In this document: one piece after another, positions 47,507-58,539 of the stretch
How positions within the stretch are numbered: position 1 is the first letter of the stretch
How the letters are laid out: every line of letters starts with the position of its first letter
Source: Caenorhabditis elegans
Lineage: Eukaryota; Nematoda; Chromadorea; Rhabditida; Rhabditidae
Length of the DNA stretch: 64,000 nucleotides
Direction: 5' to 3'
Assembly (NCBI RefSeq): GCF_000002985.6
Contig: NC_003282.8
Location: 9,548,001-9,612,000, forward strand
Program-made: the position numbers and the translations under genes
The notes under the pieces: model-generated
What the model was told of the DNA's origin: nothing
The model's input: the letters and a program-made list of their open reading frames with translations, nothing else
Databases searched by the model: none

Positions 47507-47853
47507 GCTTCCCATCGTTGTTTTCAAATAGTCTTTGATACAGCAGAAAACTACTTTAATCTACAAGAAATTCATTTCGATACCACATTTCATTTGCCAT
47601 CTGGAACATATTATACTTGAATGCATAAAGTTGAAACTTAAAACAAACGTACCTCTCTCCATTCTTCGTTTCCTCCCCATGATAACTTAAACCAGTATCC
47701 ATTTTTGGTATATCTACCAATCCATGGATCCCCTGCATTTTTTGGGAATCCTTTGTTCACAGCAGATTTCATCGGGTACGGAAACCCAGTTATTGGATTC
47801 ATTCTATCGATTAAAGAATCAATAGATTCAAGATCAGATTCGGAAGGCCACAT
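47506..47853 (-). pseudogene. Truncated copy of GNAT gene (exon 1 and part of exon 2)
   Basis: Start codon at 47853, exon 47853-47653, donor, then exon 2 from 47600 cut off at 47506, inside the sequence ...ENNDGKL. The protein part is identical to the intact gene at 49148 onward. It retains its duplicated promoter, so it may be transcribed, producing RNA complementary to the intact gene only if read from the other strand. Confidence 0.85.
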
Positions 47854-48190
47854 ATTTATAAAAATATAGTAGAAAATATTCTACAAGTTGAATAGAAATC
47901 AATGAAATGGCACTCCAAGAATTGAACCTAATTAAATTTAATTAGCTAGGAATGGGGTGGAAACTGTTTTAGATAGAAGGCAATTCAAACTAACAGTAGG
48001 AAACAACAATATGAAGATAGAAGGCGACTCGTCATCGAGAATTTAGTATACATATGCATTCCGTATTAAAATGGAAATCAGTTTTCAAAATGTATCACAT
48101 ATATTTTAAAAGTTCACAACAACATTAGAACCAGCCAATATTCTATCTGTATTTGGTTTTGTGTTCCTTTCAAGGTTTTTGCAACATAAA
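47506..48190 (-). repeat. 685-bp inverted duplication, left arm
   Basis: Equal in length to 48811-49495 and its reverse complement. I saw only two mismatches by eye (in the ...TCTAAAACAG... and ...GTGCCATTTC... segments). It carries the promoter, exon 1 and most of exon 2 of the GNAT gene. Confidence 0.93.
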
Positions 48191-48629
48191 GATGTGATGC
48201 TTCTGATGCTTTGTATTGTATATTGTTACGTTGTAGTACTATTATTGAGTAGTATTCGAGAGCGGATTCTAATGCACCTGACAGCTTTGAATGAGGAGGA
48301 GGGGAGTAAATGTGGGAGTCAAGAATTGGTGAGACATACGTTTTAAACAAGTTAACATAGTATTTAGTGGAACCACAGGGGAAGGATTTTAAGATCTGTT
48401 TTGCCCTTGTAAGAAGTGCAAGGAAAGAAGTTCTATTGATATGCGATTAGAACGACAATCTATCATCGGTGATAAGCCCGAGGTCTCTAACAGAGGAACT
48501 GGAGATGATGGGTAGGATGTCAATATTGAAATTATGCCTAGGATTTTGTGTTCCTATGTGGAGTAGTGACGTTTTGGTGGGAGCAAGCGGTAACTGATTT
48601 TTTAATTTTTCACTCTTTTCTAATGACAC
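48114..48629 (-). mobile_element. Fragment of non-LTR (LINE) reverse transcriptase
   Basis: On minus, the frame 48629-48447 reads KTSLLHIGTQNPRHNF then SSSVRDLGLITDDRLSF and a stop. The frame 48350-48114 reads LFKTYVSPILDSHIYSPPPH. KxxxLHIGxxN, the (V/I)xDLG segment and YVxPIL are the post-palm signatures of CR1/jockey-like LINE reverse transcriptases. It is broken and 5'-truncated. Its end lies in the left duplication arm, so about 75 bp of it was copied with the GNAT gene. Confidence 0.6.
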
Positions 48630-48650
48630 GATTCATATGGAATCGTATTG

Positions 48651-48672
48651 AAATAAATAAATAAATAAATTT
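48651..48672. repeat. (AAAT)n microsatellite
   Basis: Five or so units of AAAT between the LINE fragment and the Tc1-like end; possibly the A-rich tail of an inserted element. Confidence 0.7.
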
Positions 48673-48676
48673 GATG

Positions 48677-48705
48677 TACAGTGCCGGCCAAGGTGTTTAA
48701 TACTC
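48677..48705 (+). repeat. Tc1/mariner-like terminal repeat fragment
   Basis: TACAGTGCCGGCCAAGGTGT resembles the Tc1 end (TACAGTGCTGGCCA...), including the flanking TA. No second end or transposase was seen, so it is a remnant or MITE end. Confidence 0.55.
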
Positions 48706-48810
48706 TTAGGTTTTTTTTGGAAAATGCTATAGGCTGAAATTCCATGGGTTCGCCTTTGACCAAAATATGTCAAGTTGTTCGTTAAAAAGAGTTTGTTCAA
48801 TTTTCTAATA

Positions 48811-49495
48811 TTTATGTTGCAAAAACCTTGAAAGGAACACAAAACCAAATACAGATAGAATATTGGCTGGTTCTAATGTTGTTGTGAACTTTTAAAATAT
48901 ATGTGATACATTTTGAAAACTGATTTCCATTTTAATACGGAATGCATATGTATACTAAATTCTCGATGACGAGTCGCCTTCTATCTTCATATTGTTGTTT
49001 CCTACTGTTAGTTTGAATTGCCTTCTATCTAATACAGTTTCCACCCCATTCCTAGCTAATTAAATTTAATTAGGTTCAATTCTTGGAGTGTCATTTCATT
49101 GATTTCTATTCAACTTGTAGAATATTTTCTACTATATTTTTATAAATATGTGGCCTTCCGAATCTGATCTTGAATCTATTGATTCTTTAATCGATAGAAT
49201 GAATCCAATAACTGGGTTTCCGTACCCGATGAAATCTGCTGTGAACAAAGGATTCCCAAAAAATGCAGGGGATCCATGGATTGGTAGATATACCAAAAAT
49301 GGATACTGGTTTAAGTTATCATGGGGAGGAAACGAAGAATGGAGAGAGGTACGTTTGTTTTAAGTTTCAACTTTATGCATTCAAGTATAATATGTTCCAG
49401 ATGGCAAATGAAATGTGGTATCGAAATGAATTTCTTGTAGATTCAAGTAGTTTTCTGCTGTATCAAAGACTATTTGAAAACAACGATGGGAAGCT
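48811..49495 (+). repeat. 685-bp inverted duplication, right arm
   Basis: Partner of 47506-48190, separated by a 620-bp loop. This arm is continuous with the intact GNAT gene, so it is probably the source copy. Confidence 0.93.
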
Positions 49496-50679
49496 CAAAC
49501 TTCTCACCGCAAAAAACATTCGTCAGTAAACTTATGAAAATTATTAAAATGTTCTCAATTACTTTCTTGTAGGTGGTGAAGTTTTGGGTCTCGTTTTACT
49601 TTCTGAAAGTAGTTCATATCGATTCTCTACTATTGGTCCAATATTTGTACAAGAAGACTTTCGTCATATTGGAATTGGATCAATCCTGATGGAAGAAATA
49701 CTCAAAAACACAGATAATATTGTTTTCAACGCGAGTAAGTCATTCTACATAATACACTCTGAAAGTAATCTTGAATTGTTAAAGTTTCGTATCTTCTACC
49801 AACTGTCAACAAATTCAATTTGCAACAAAGGACCATGAGAAAATTAGGAAGAGTTCGAGTGAAGAACTCAAGCGGATTTGCTAATTTAAAGGTTTTTAAA
49901 TTCTGATGGTAAACTACATACATTACAAATGCTTACAGGACAAAAAATCTGGAATATCTCTTAATTTCGGTTCAGACAACACTGAAGATCAATGGGAAAG
50001 GATCAGAGAATTTGGAGAAGAATGTACAAATGAAAGAAGAAATTGGAAAGCATTCTCCGAAAAAAGCGATGAAAATTGTCAAATTGTCGCCGCATTTGAT
50101 GAGGTTTGTGGGTCATTGCTACATTGCCGGATGTTAAATAAAATAATTTTGCATGCAATATTTTGAAAATTCGTATTTTTGGAAACAATATTTGCAAAAC
50201 AATTATATCTGTGAAATTTTTAGAACACAGGAAGCTGCGTCGGAATTTCAATTCTTCGTGAAATTCAAAATGAAGATGGCCACATCCCTGACTTATTAAT
50301 TGCTCCACTTCACGCAAAGTCTACAGCAATTGCTGAAATATTACTACAAAAATCATTGAAAAAGCATTATGTAAGTTTTCAATCATTTCAAGACTTCAAA
50401 CTGCAATGATTACTTACTGACAATAATTTTTTCCAGAATCCCGAAGACGACTATGACTTTGATGTGGACCATCTTGCAATTTATCGTCGTTCTGTTAACT
50501 TTTTTATCTTTTCAAATTGTGAATCATTAATGTTTCCGTTACTGAAAAAATTAACTGGAAATGATGGAAGCATGGTCAAAGATCGAATTTATTTTCAAAC
50601 TTGTTCCAATTTTCAGTTACCGGCAATTAATCATGATATGATTTTTGCAGCTTCTGATCCAACTGTTTTTCTATGTTAA
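49148..50679 (+). CDS. GNAT-type N-acetyltransferase-like protein (nematode family)
   Basis: Seven exons, 49148-49348, 49401-49521, 49573-49734, 49785-49891, 49939-50103, 50224-50370 and 50437-50679, give 381 residues with consistent phases. Motif A of GNAT enzymes is visible at about 147-160: VQEDFRHIGIGSILMEEIL, with R-x-x-G-I-G for acetyl-CoA pyrophosphate binding, preceded by the strand VLGLVLLSESS and FSTIGPIFV. The second half is typical of the expanded nematode DUF1248-like GNAT family. Substrate unknown. The exon 2 donor is the weak GTCAGT, chosen because the alternative GTAAAC gives a stop. Its 5' part and promoter are duplicated in inverse orientation just upstream. F27C8 gene number not recalled. 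Confidence 0.82.
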
Positions 50680-50726
50680 ATGGTGTAATTCCATTGTTGA
50701 CACCACTAAACATTCAAAAAAAAATT

Positions 50727-50734
50727 CTGTTTCA
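50727..50734 (+). promoter_or_regulatory. CTGTTTCA core, first of a duplicated pair
   Basis: Followed by CCTTTCCCATAAGTACCAAC, closely like the sequence after the core at 50922. A Y-R-N-T start site (CGAT) places a candidate 21-nt RNA at 50770-50790, 43 nt from the core. Confidence 0.5.
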
Positions 50735-50921
50735 CCTTTCCCATAAGTACCAACAATGTATTGTTACGATAGTATGTGAAGTTTTGGTGTTACACAATAT
50801 TCAAATGTTTTCTGATTCATTATTTGTTAGTATAGCCAAGTATTAAACTCTCCCATTCGAATTTTAAAATATTTCTGATCAATTTCTTCAAAAAACGAAA
50901 ATTCGGAAAAATATATATATA

Positions 50922-50929
50922 CTGTTTCA
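50922..50929 (+). promoter_or_regulatory. CTGTTTCA core, second of a duplicated pair
   Basis: Context ATATACTGTTTCAACTTTTC, followed by AATAAGTGCCAAC. A Y-R-N-T site (TAGT) places a candidate 21-nt RNA at 50968-50988, 46 nt from the core. Confidence 0.5.
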
Positions 50930-51433
50930 ACTTTTCAATAAGTGCCAACAGTTTTAGATTTTTTTAGTGTGTCAGTTTTATTGTGGAATTTTTATTTGCA
51001 TATAATTATATCAATGTATTGAACATTTCTGCAGATACAAAGCTGTGAAGTTACAAAGCTATCCACCATAAAATGCATTACTTGTTTAAATTATTTTTCT
51101 CTTTTCAGAAAACAGCTAACTTTGATACTATTTTCTTGAAAGGAACTCAATTGCTGTTTGAATAAACATTTCAGAATAATCACTGAAATAAATTTATTTC
51201 ACGATATTTCACGAAAAATTAAAAGAAAAAAGAGAATTAAAGCCTCGTCGAAACTGTGAATGTATTTTTTGTGTTTGATTGAATTTAATGATAAAATGAT
51301 GATGTTCGGATGACAAAGTGAAACAAAAACGCAGATAAAAAGAATACTGGTGGATTGTGGAAGTTTTGAAAAATTGAATTTTGACAAATGAAATAAAAAG
51401 AAACCCGAGACCGAAAGTTGAACTTTAGAAATT

Positions 51434-53694
51434 CTAATCCTCCTTATCCTCGTCGACAACCATGAATAGCTTTTGAATGAAAACAGTTGAGCTGTCTGAA
51501 ATACGGTACAATTGACAAGTTGAAAATGAAGAAAAAAAACATTTGTTGAAAATTACTTACCAATGAATTCATTGAACCATTTTGGCTTGTTTTTCCATCC
51601 GATGAAAATTCCGTAGACGGGGACAGCGGAAAGCATGATAAGTAGACCAATTCCTGTAATAAATTCAAATTTTTATTCTCTTTCTGAAATTGGAAACTAA
51701 CCCGTATCTCTTGGAGCAGCTACCATTGGAATAAGAACAAGAGCGATACATCCAGCAAGGAAAATAGCTGGCCAAATGAGTGGAACTTTAATTGGTCTTG
51801 ATGCATCTGGCATGGTTCTACGAAGCCAGAAGAGTGCGGCAATGGCTGTTCCGATTGCAAGCCAGTAACTGATCTAGAAAATGAAAGTTTCTTGTTCGAG
51901 AACATGCATATTTTTTGAAGCTTGAATTCAAGCTTCTAAAATTGATGCTTCAAGAAACTCAGTACCGGGAAATATTAAAAAAAAAAAGCTATCACACTTA
52001 CTTGAATATAATTAATCAATTGATACACATCCTTTGATGCCAACAAGTAAGCAATAGAAAGAGCTCCGGTAAGAATAACAGCGGGAATCGGTGTTTTCGT
52101 TTTTTTATTAATCATTGTCAATACAGCTGGCATTTGTCCTTCACGAGCACCGGAATAAAAAAGTCTCGCTGAAGTGAAAATAACTCCATTAGCTGATCCA
52201 ATTGTGGAACATGCAACACAGAGTGGCATAATAAATGCGAATTTTCCATAGAGTTTATTGGCGAAAAGTACCGCTACAGCCGGGGATTCGAGCATTTCAT
52301 CTGGTGAAATTGCTGTGTAGAGAGCCACATTAGTTAGCACGTAGATTACGGTACAGGATGTGATAGAGATGGCAATTGCGAGTGGAAGGTTTCTGAAAAT
52401 TATGGTATAAGAAAATAAATAATATATCGTTAAATTTTTTTTACTGTTTCATAATGCAATTAGAACCTAAAATAATTTGCTAGATTAATTGACAAGTATT
52501 CTACAACAGATTAAAGTAGACCAATAAACTACTCATAGTCAGCTCTGAAACTTTAAATAAAAACAATTGGAATGTAAAAACTGTGTTAATGTGTTTCATG
52601 TAAACTATACAATCACTGAAACTTACCGTTTTGGGTTCTGCAACTCCTCGACGATGAAATTCAAGAAATTCCATCCAGAATAAGCGAATAATCCAGAGTA
52701 GAAAGCAAGTGAAACTTTTGTAAAATCTTGAGATGTATTCTCAAAAATATTCTCGAATGAGTCCTTGTACTGAGATTCACCTGAAATTTTTTATATTTTC
52801 TAAATACAGAATAGCTTAAGTGCTCACCAAAGAAAAGGAGACCAAGTCCGGTTAAAATGATAAGACACAGAGCAACAACCTTTGCAATAGTAAACCAATC
52901 CTGAACAATTGTTGCCAACCGAACAGAAATACAGTTGATTGCAGTCATCAGAACTGAAACGTAACGGTTATTAAATATACATATAGTTATGTAGATACAT
53001 TTTGTAAAAAAATTTCAGTTAAAAAAAAGAATCACATACCAATTAACAAAATCGCGAGAAGCTCAGCGACTACATCTGGTGGGGCACAATCAGGGAAAAA
53101 TGGTCGCAGTCCGTAAATGGCGAAAGTGAGTGCAACAATAGTCACAGTACATGGTCGGACTACGATAGCCTCAATCCAAAGACGAATAAATGCAACAAAT
53201 GGTCCAAATGCTTCCATAATATATGCATAATCTCCTCCTGATTTCTTGATAAGAGTTCCCAGTTCTGCATAACAATATGCGCCAATTGCTGTGAAAATAC
53301 CGGAGATGAGCCAAACAATAAGAGAGAGTCCAACTGATCCGGCTTCTGAAAGTAAATGAAATTTTGGAAAGTACGTAGTTTATTTCAAATACATCAAATA
53401 CATCAACTACATTTTTCGTTTTTTCGAGTATTTTTCCCAAACAGCTTTCAAAAAAATTTTTTTTTAATAGGCGACTTTTGAATAAACAACTTTCACTTGA
53501 AAAATTATCAACTCACGTTCTTGCACTCCAGTTGGTGATACAAAAATGCCAGATCCAATAATGCATCCAACAATCATTGAAACTCCATTGAATAGTGTCA
53601 AACTCTTTTCAAGACCTTTTCCTTTTCCTTCTGTTTCATTTTGTGGTGCCTCATCTCCTTCTCTCGATTTTAACGGCTCCTTTTCAGCTGTCAT
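51434..53694 (-). CDS. aat-1: Amino-acid transporter light chain, SLC7/LAT family (aat-1)
   Basis: Plasma-membrane amino-acid exchanger of the heteromeric transporter light-chain family; family members pair with a glycoprotein heavy chain. Eight exons, 53694-53517, 53345-53040, 52953-52828, 52780-52627, 52392-52002, 51873-51702, 51653-51561 and 51495-51434, give 493 residues, the usual length with about 12 membrane segments. Seen: the substrate-site motif GSGIFVSP after [12 protein letters not shown], then [35 protein letters not shown], and an acidic C-terminus DEDKED. An acceptor (TTTTTCAG) lies one base before the ATG, indicating trans-splicing or an upstream leader exon. Symbol from memory of F27C8.1. 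Confidence 0.93.
52444..52451 (+). promoter_or_regulatory. Exact CTGTTTCA core motif
   Basis: Context TTTTACTGTTTCATAA in the aat-1 intron 52393-52626, antisense to the gene, with AT-rich upstream and downstream. Confidence 0.42.
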
Positions 53695-56600
53695 CCTGAA
53701 AAATAAGTAATATTTTCACGTAAGACGGAGCCAGTAGAAAAAAAGTGTTGAAAAAACGGGTACAATTTTATATGAAGGGTATATTTCTTAATCTTTCCTG
53801 AAACATTTTTGGCATGCCAAAATAATATCGAAGAGAACAATAAAACCAAAAAGTTAGATAACATTTAAAAAAAATTCAATTTTTTTACAAATGGGTAACT
53901 ATGAGCTAATTTTTCAACGCGGAATGAACTAGTCAGTAAACTTTCGAGAAACGTGAGCTCTGTCTAAATGTGCCAAATCTGAAAAATGATGACAATTTAG
54001 AAGAAGTGCTGACAAAATATCGCCTGAAAAAGAGAGGCGGATTTGTGACCAACTAGATTTTTTTATTTAAAAAAAAGAATGACTGAAGGATATAAGGACA
54101 CAGAAAAGCACAAAAAAAGAAGTGACCGCGCAATGTTTTGCTATTACATCAGCCAAAAAGGAGCTAGCAGTGAAAAGCAGAAAACTCTTTTTCGGGGGAA
54201 ATCATATTGGAAATCGAAAGAAAAAGAATATGAATTTTTCATGTCGGTCAGCAGAAAGTGGAGAGAACACGTAATCGAAATGATAAGAAATACTAGAATA
54301 ACATAGCGGAAAATTGGATGAAAATATTATGAATAGAGTGAGGCAGTGGGAGAGATGAAGAGACAAAGACATTTGAGGGAAAGGGTCAGTTCTATTTGTT
54401 TATGTACTGATAAGTAATCGAAAAAAATGTATAGATGTTTTATTTCGACAAATGGAAAAGCTCAACAGGATTTTCGCAGATTGACAATTCACCTAACCTC
54501 TATTTTTTAGCCCAGAAAATCAAACTAAAGTTCGGAAAATAAGAAAAAAAACCAACGCATTTACAAACGAAACAACGCGTCAAATACACCGAAAAACTCT
54601 GTAAACAACGAAGAGTACAAAACTTTTCAAAAAATCTGTGAAAAAATGTGGAGAAACAGAACAAAGTGAGAATAAATGGAAAGTGAAGAGTCGGAAGAGG
54701 CAAAGAGAAGGGTCGTGTGAATGCAATGCTCACCATGAACCAAAAGGGAAAAATAAAACGAGATGAAACCAAAGAAGTGAGGGAAATCGGCATAACGTGG
54801 AAGTTACAAAAATGAGCTATGGGACCAATGATACATTAAGAAATATTTATGTGACTTTCAATATTGTCAAAGCTAACTTAATAATTTTTTTTGAAATCTC
54901 TTAAAATCAACATGGAAATTAGAACCAAAAAGATACAAATATTTGAACAAATTAAATTTGGAGCGTTTTAATTAATTATTGTTTAATAGAGTCTGTAGCT
55001 GGAAATTGAGTACTACAATAGAAATAGTAGATTACAAATGAAGCAACTTGTAAGTTTTTCAATTATGAAAAAACAATCAAAGCTTCTTATTTTGTGTTGC
55101 GCTCCTCAATCAAAAATAAGTCTTGAATATACAAATAATAAGAAAATTCCCATAATTAAGTGTATTCTATTAGTTAAAACAACATCGGTGTCGTTTTTAA
55201 ACTTTTTTTTATGAAAAAAAGTAGTTCCGCATGGATGCAAAGTTGGAAGCAAAACAAAAAAGCGTGAAAATAAAATAAACATAAATAAACAAAACTCTCC
55301 GAATTTCTCTCTCTCTCCATCTCTTTTCCTCTTTGTTCATCGTCCGCATCCAAATTTTTGAATAGTTTGCATGAAACACAACACAACAAGGCAATAAATT
55401 AGGGGTCACCTCTTACTTGACACATCGGAAGAAACATTGATAAAATCAATCGGACGTTCCATAGAATGAGAACAGGAAATGCAATTATGAGGATGTTTTG
55501 TGATAATGGATTTTGGATTAAATAATTGAGGAAACGGAACAACGGATAAAAATTATCATATCAATTAGTTATTTGAATTAATTAATACTCCGTATTTGAA
55601 TAATAATGTTTGCTGCTACTTCAAAATTTTCCAGTGCCAAAAGCATAGAACGTTCATAAATATTTCGATATACATCAGGAAGCGAAATATCATTTGGTTC
55701 TTTTCAAACACTGAAATTTAATTTCTATCGCTGCTCGGTACATATGTAAGTTCTTGCCACAGTTAAACATCTGCAACTGCTTCACGTGAATTTGCAATGA
55801 AAATATGCTTCAAATATTTACTGGACATTTAAAGGAACTCGAAATTCAGTAGAGTCGAACTCAATACTTAACTGCAAGTAGAAATAAAGAACATTTAGAG
55901 AATCTAAACTCAAAGTACATTAATCTTCTGAACACTTTTGAAAATATTTATGAAAATGGAACAAGTGAATTTATCTTTACATTCTGTTAGAACTAGACGA
56001 AAAATATGGCCATTCACGAATCTTGCTGTAATGCCTTGTAAATGCCTTATGAGTTTTCATTTGAAACATAATTAAATCCAAATACTGTTACTTTTCATGA
56101 CAAACTGTTTTATGACACTATGACCAAAGGTACACTTTCACGTTATTTCAAATCTAGAAGAAAAATTTCAATAAGTGATCATCAAGGTAAAAACATACAT
56201 AACATACTCATCGGTACTACACATTCAACCTTATTAATGGGTTTGAAAACTAAAGATATAAACCGATGTAGCTTACATCAACCTGGTTTTCAAATGCTCA
56301 CCCATTACGGGCAAGCGACAAGGCATGGGAAACAACTCGGTAGAGCATAACAGGTTAAGCTCCCGTCGTTCTTTTTCACCAACGGCTACTGCTCCGACAC
56401 AAAAGGCCTCTCCGAATTGAGTCCACAGGTGTCAATATTTGAGCAGCCAAAACCATACAACACTACTAGGTATCTACCATAAACGGTGAGCACAGCAGTA
56501 ACAGCCTGTTGGTATTGTTTATCCAATTTTGTGTCAAGTTCTATTTGCTTCTCTGATTCTCTGCTTACTCTTGAACTATCGGGACCCTTTTTCTACAGTT

Positions 56601-58289
56601 GAGTTCGGCAACCGATTTTATCACAGAAGGTGGCATTCGCGCGACGATGTCACATTTCAAAGCGGCTGTCAGTTAGGACAAACGGATAGAAAATTAGAGA
56701 ACGGGACGATATTCCATTATTAAGGGACTCGTTTAAAACTTGTGCATTGACTTCTCGTGCTGAACAACAAAAATTACGTGTGCCTGAATTTGAATCTATT
56801 TATGTTCATTTTTACAACTTCAACATGGCCAATGCTTCTTAAAAAAGATTACGATCACACGCATTCCTGTCTTTTTATAGTTGTCTATAATTCTATACCA
56901 TTCTATAATTATGGGAAACTCTCTCCAGTCACTCGGTAACATCTGAGAGAATGAGTTTTGAAGTTACACACCTGCACAATGGTAACCGATCCAGGCTACC
57001 TACTATTACCCAATTAAAATGCAGATGATTCCACGTGGCAGGCGTCTTTGAAGAATTCTGTGGTGCATAGGTGTGACCAAGAGAAAAAGAGAACGAAATA
57101 CATCATCTAAAATGTTCATCGAGTTATTTGAGACACCTAAATCATGTTTCAGAAACTTTTGATTGATTAAATAATTAATAAAACCTAGGTTTTTTTTTAG
57201 TATGAACTAACACGAAACTTGTTTTTCTAATACCAAATTCCTTTTAAAATAGCTTACTTGGCTTTAAAACTTTTGTGAATGGTTTTAAATATTGCTATTG
57301 TGTGGTTTCAGGGTGAAACCATTCGTCAGTTTTGTTTTTAAACGTCGGAAATCTCAAAGCCACTGACCACGTATCGAGACAATAGGTGCGAAATGAAGTA
57401 ATCGTTGAAAATGAAACGATCAACTGTCAATTGGAAACAATAGGTGTCAGAGTTGCGTATGTTCTTAAGTAATATTGATTTTGCAAACATTATAAATGCT
57501 ATTGGTTTATCTTTATAACTATCAAAAATTGATAATCGCCGGAAAATTAGGTAAGTTTCCCAATGGTTATTTTTTAATGAGTGTGAATCGTGTCGTGGGA
57601 ATGAGAACGCCGTCAACTATTTTTCCTATAGGATCGTAGCAAATATAATCGGACTAACTTCTTTAAGAAGGCTCCCAAATAAAATTTTTGCTTGTGCTGT
57701 TTTTTCCGTTTAAAGCTTTAAAGGAATAGTTTTAAAAAAGACAGCGCAACTATTTTTGGTTTCGATCCATCTCTCTGAAAATAAAAGCAGTGATATAGTC
57801 TTAAAATCTATTTCAAAAAAAAAACATTTAACATTTTTATTCACTTTAACTGACTGTTTTATGGAGTACGAATATACAATTAAACTTAAGCAGACGTCGT
57901 AAGACATGTAGCATGCCGTCGAAGACCGACAAGGCGCTACATAAGATAACTAGTTCGTTGATACTGTTTTATTTTGAAAATCGTTGCTAAAATTCATGGT
58001 TGTTGAACACAATCCTTCGAAAATTGAAATATCACAAATTCTTGTCAAGTGACAGATGGGTGGCAAAATTCACAATGAAGATGTATTTCATGAGCAGATG
58101 GGGAACAGTGAAACATGGAGAATGACCACGAGAAATTATGAAAGTGGGAATTTAATTTTTATGAAGGTGCAATGTCCTCAAAATGGAAATTGTGGGGAAT
58201 CTCAACAAAACCTCTTGCTCCGTTTGAAACCTTTAAAAATTTTGTATATTCAGGAATAGCCAAAAACACCAAACCACGTATATTAAACA
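53695..58289. other. Upstream region of aat-1; no gene recognised
   Basis: About 4.6 kb. A possible leader exon for aat-1 with donor (TGTCAA|GTAAGA) lies near 55415 on minus. Between about 56200 and 56720 the sequence is less AT-rich and of higher complexity, without a convincing coding frame on either strand. It could be regulatory or a non-coding RNA. Elsewhere AT-rich with short false frames. Confidence 0.45.
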
Positions 58290-58539
58290 TGCTCGGCAAA
58301 ACGGTCTAACTTCATAGCATACTCTTGCAACTTCTTATCAACAATTAGGCATTTTAGCTTTTAAGCAAACTTTTGCAGCTTTTCAGACGACTTTTGCAAT
58401 TTCTTAGCAGATGTAAAGCTAAATTTCGCTCACAATCCCGTTGGTGTTCGCAACTTCTTAACAGCTTTTTACAAAGTTATATAAATGTTTTTATTAAGTT
58501 GCAGGAGTTTGCTATGAAGTTGCGACGTTTTGCCGAGCA
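58290..58539. mobile_element. Foldback/MITE-like element with about 48-bp terminal inverted repeats
   Basis: The left end TGCTCGGCAAAACGGTCT, then AACTTCATAGCATACTCTTGC, is mirrored at the right by TTTGCTATGAAGTTGCGACG, then TTTTGCCGAGCA. The arms match well apart from a few mismatches. The interior has iterated GCAACTTCTTA and CTTTTGCAGCTTTTCAG-like units. Length 250 bp, no coding capacity. A target duplication is not clear. Confidence 0.75.

Larger units (their letters stand above)
50680..51433. other. Intergenic between convergent GNAT and aat-1, with paired piRNA-type loci
   Basis: AT-rich 3' flank of two convergent genes. The notable content is two CTGTTTCA cores with related downstream sequence. 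No protein gene seen. Confidence 0.6.

Noticed and set aside
56330..56380. tRNA-like D-arm (ACTCGGTAGAGCA)
   Set aside because: No matching T-arm (GGTTCGANNCC), acceptor stem or anticodon stem could be built around it.
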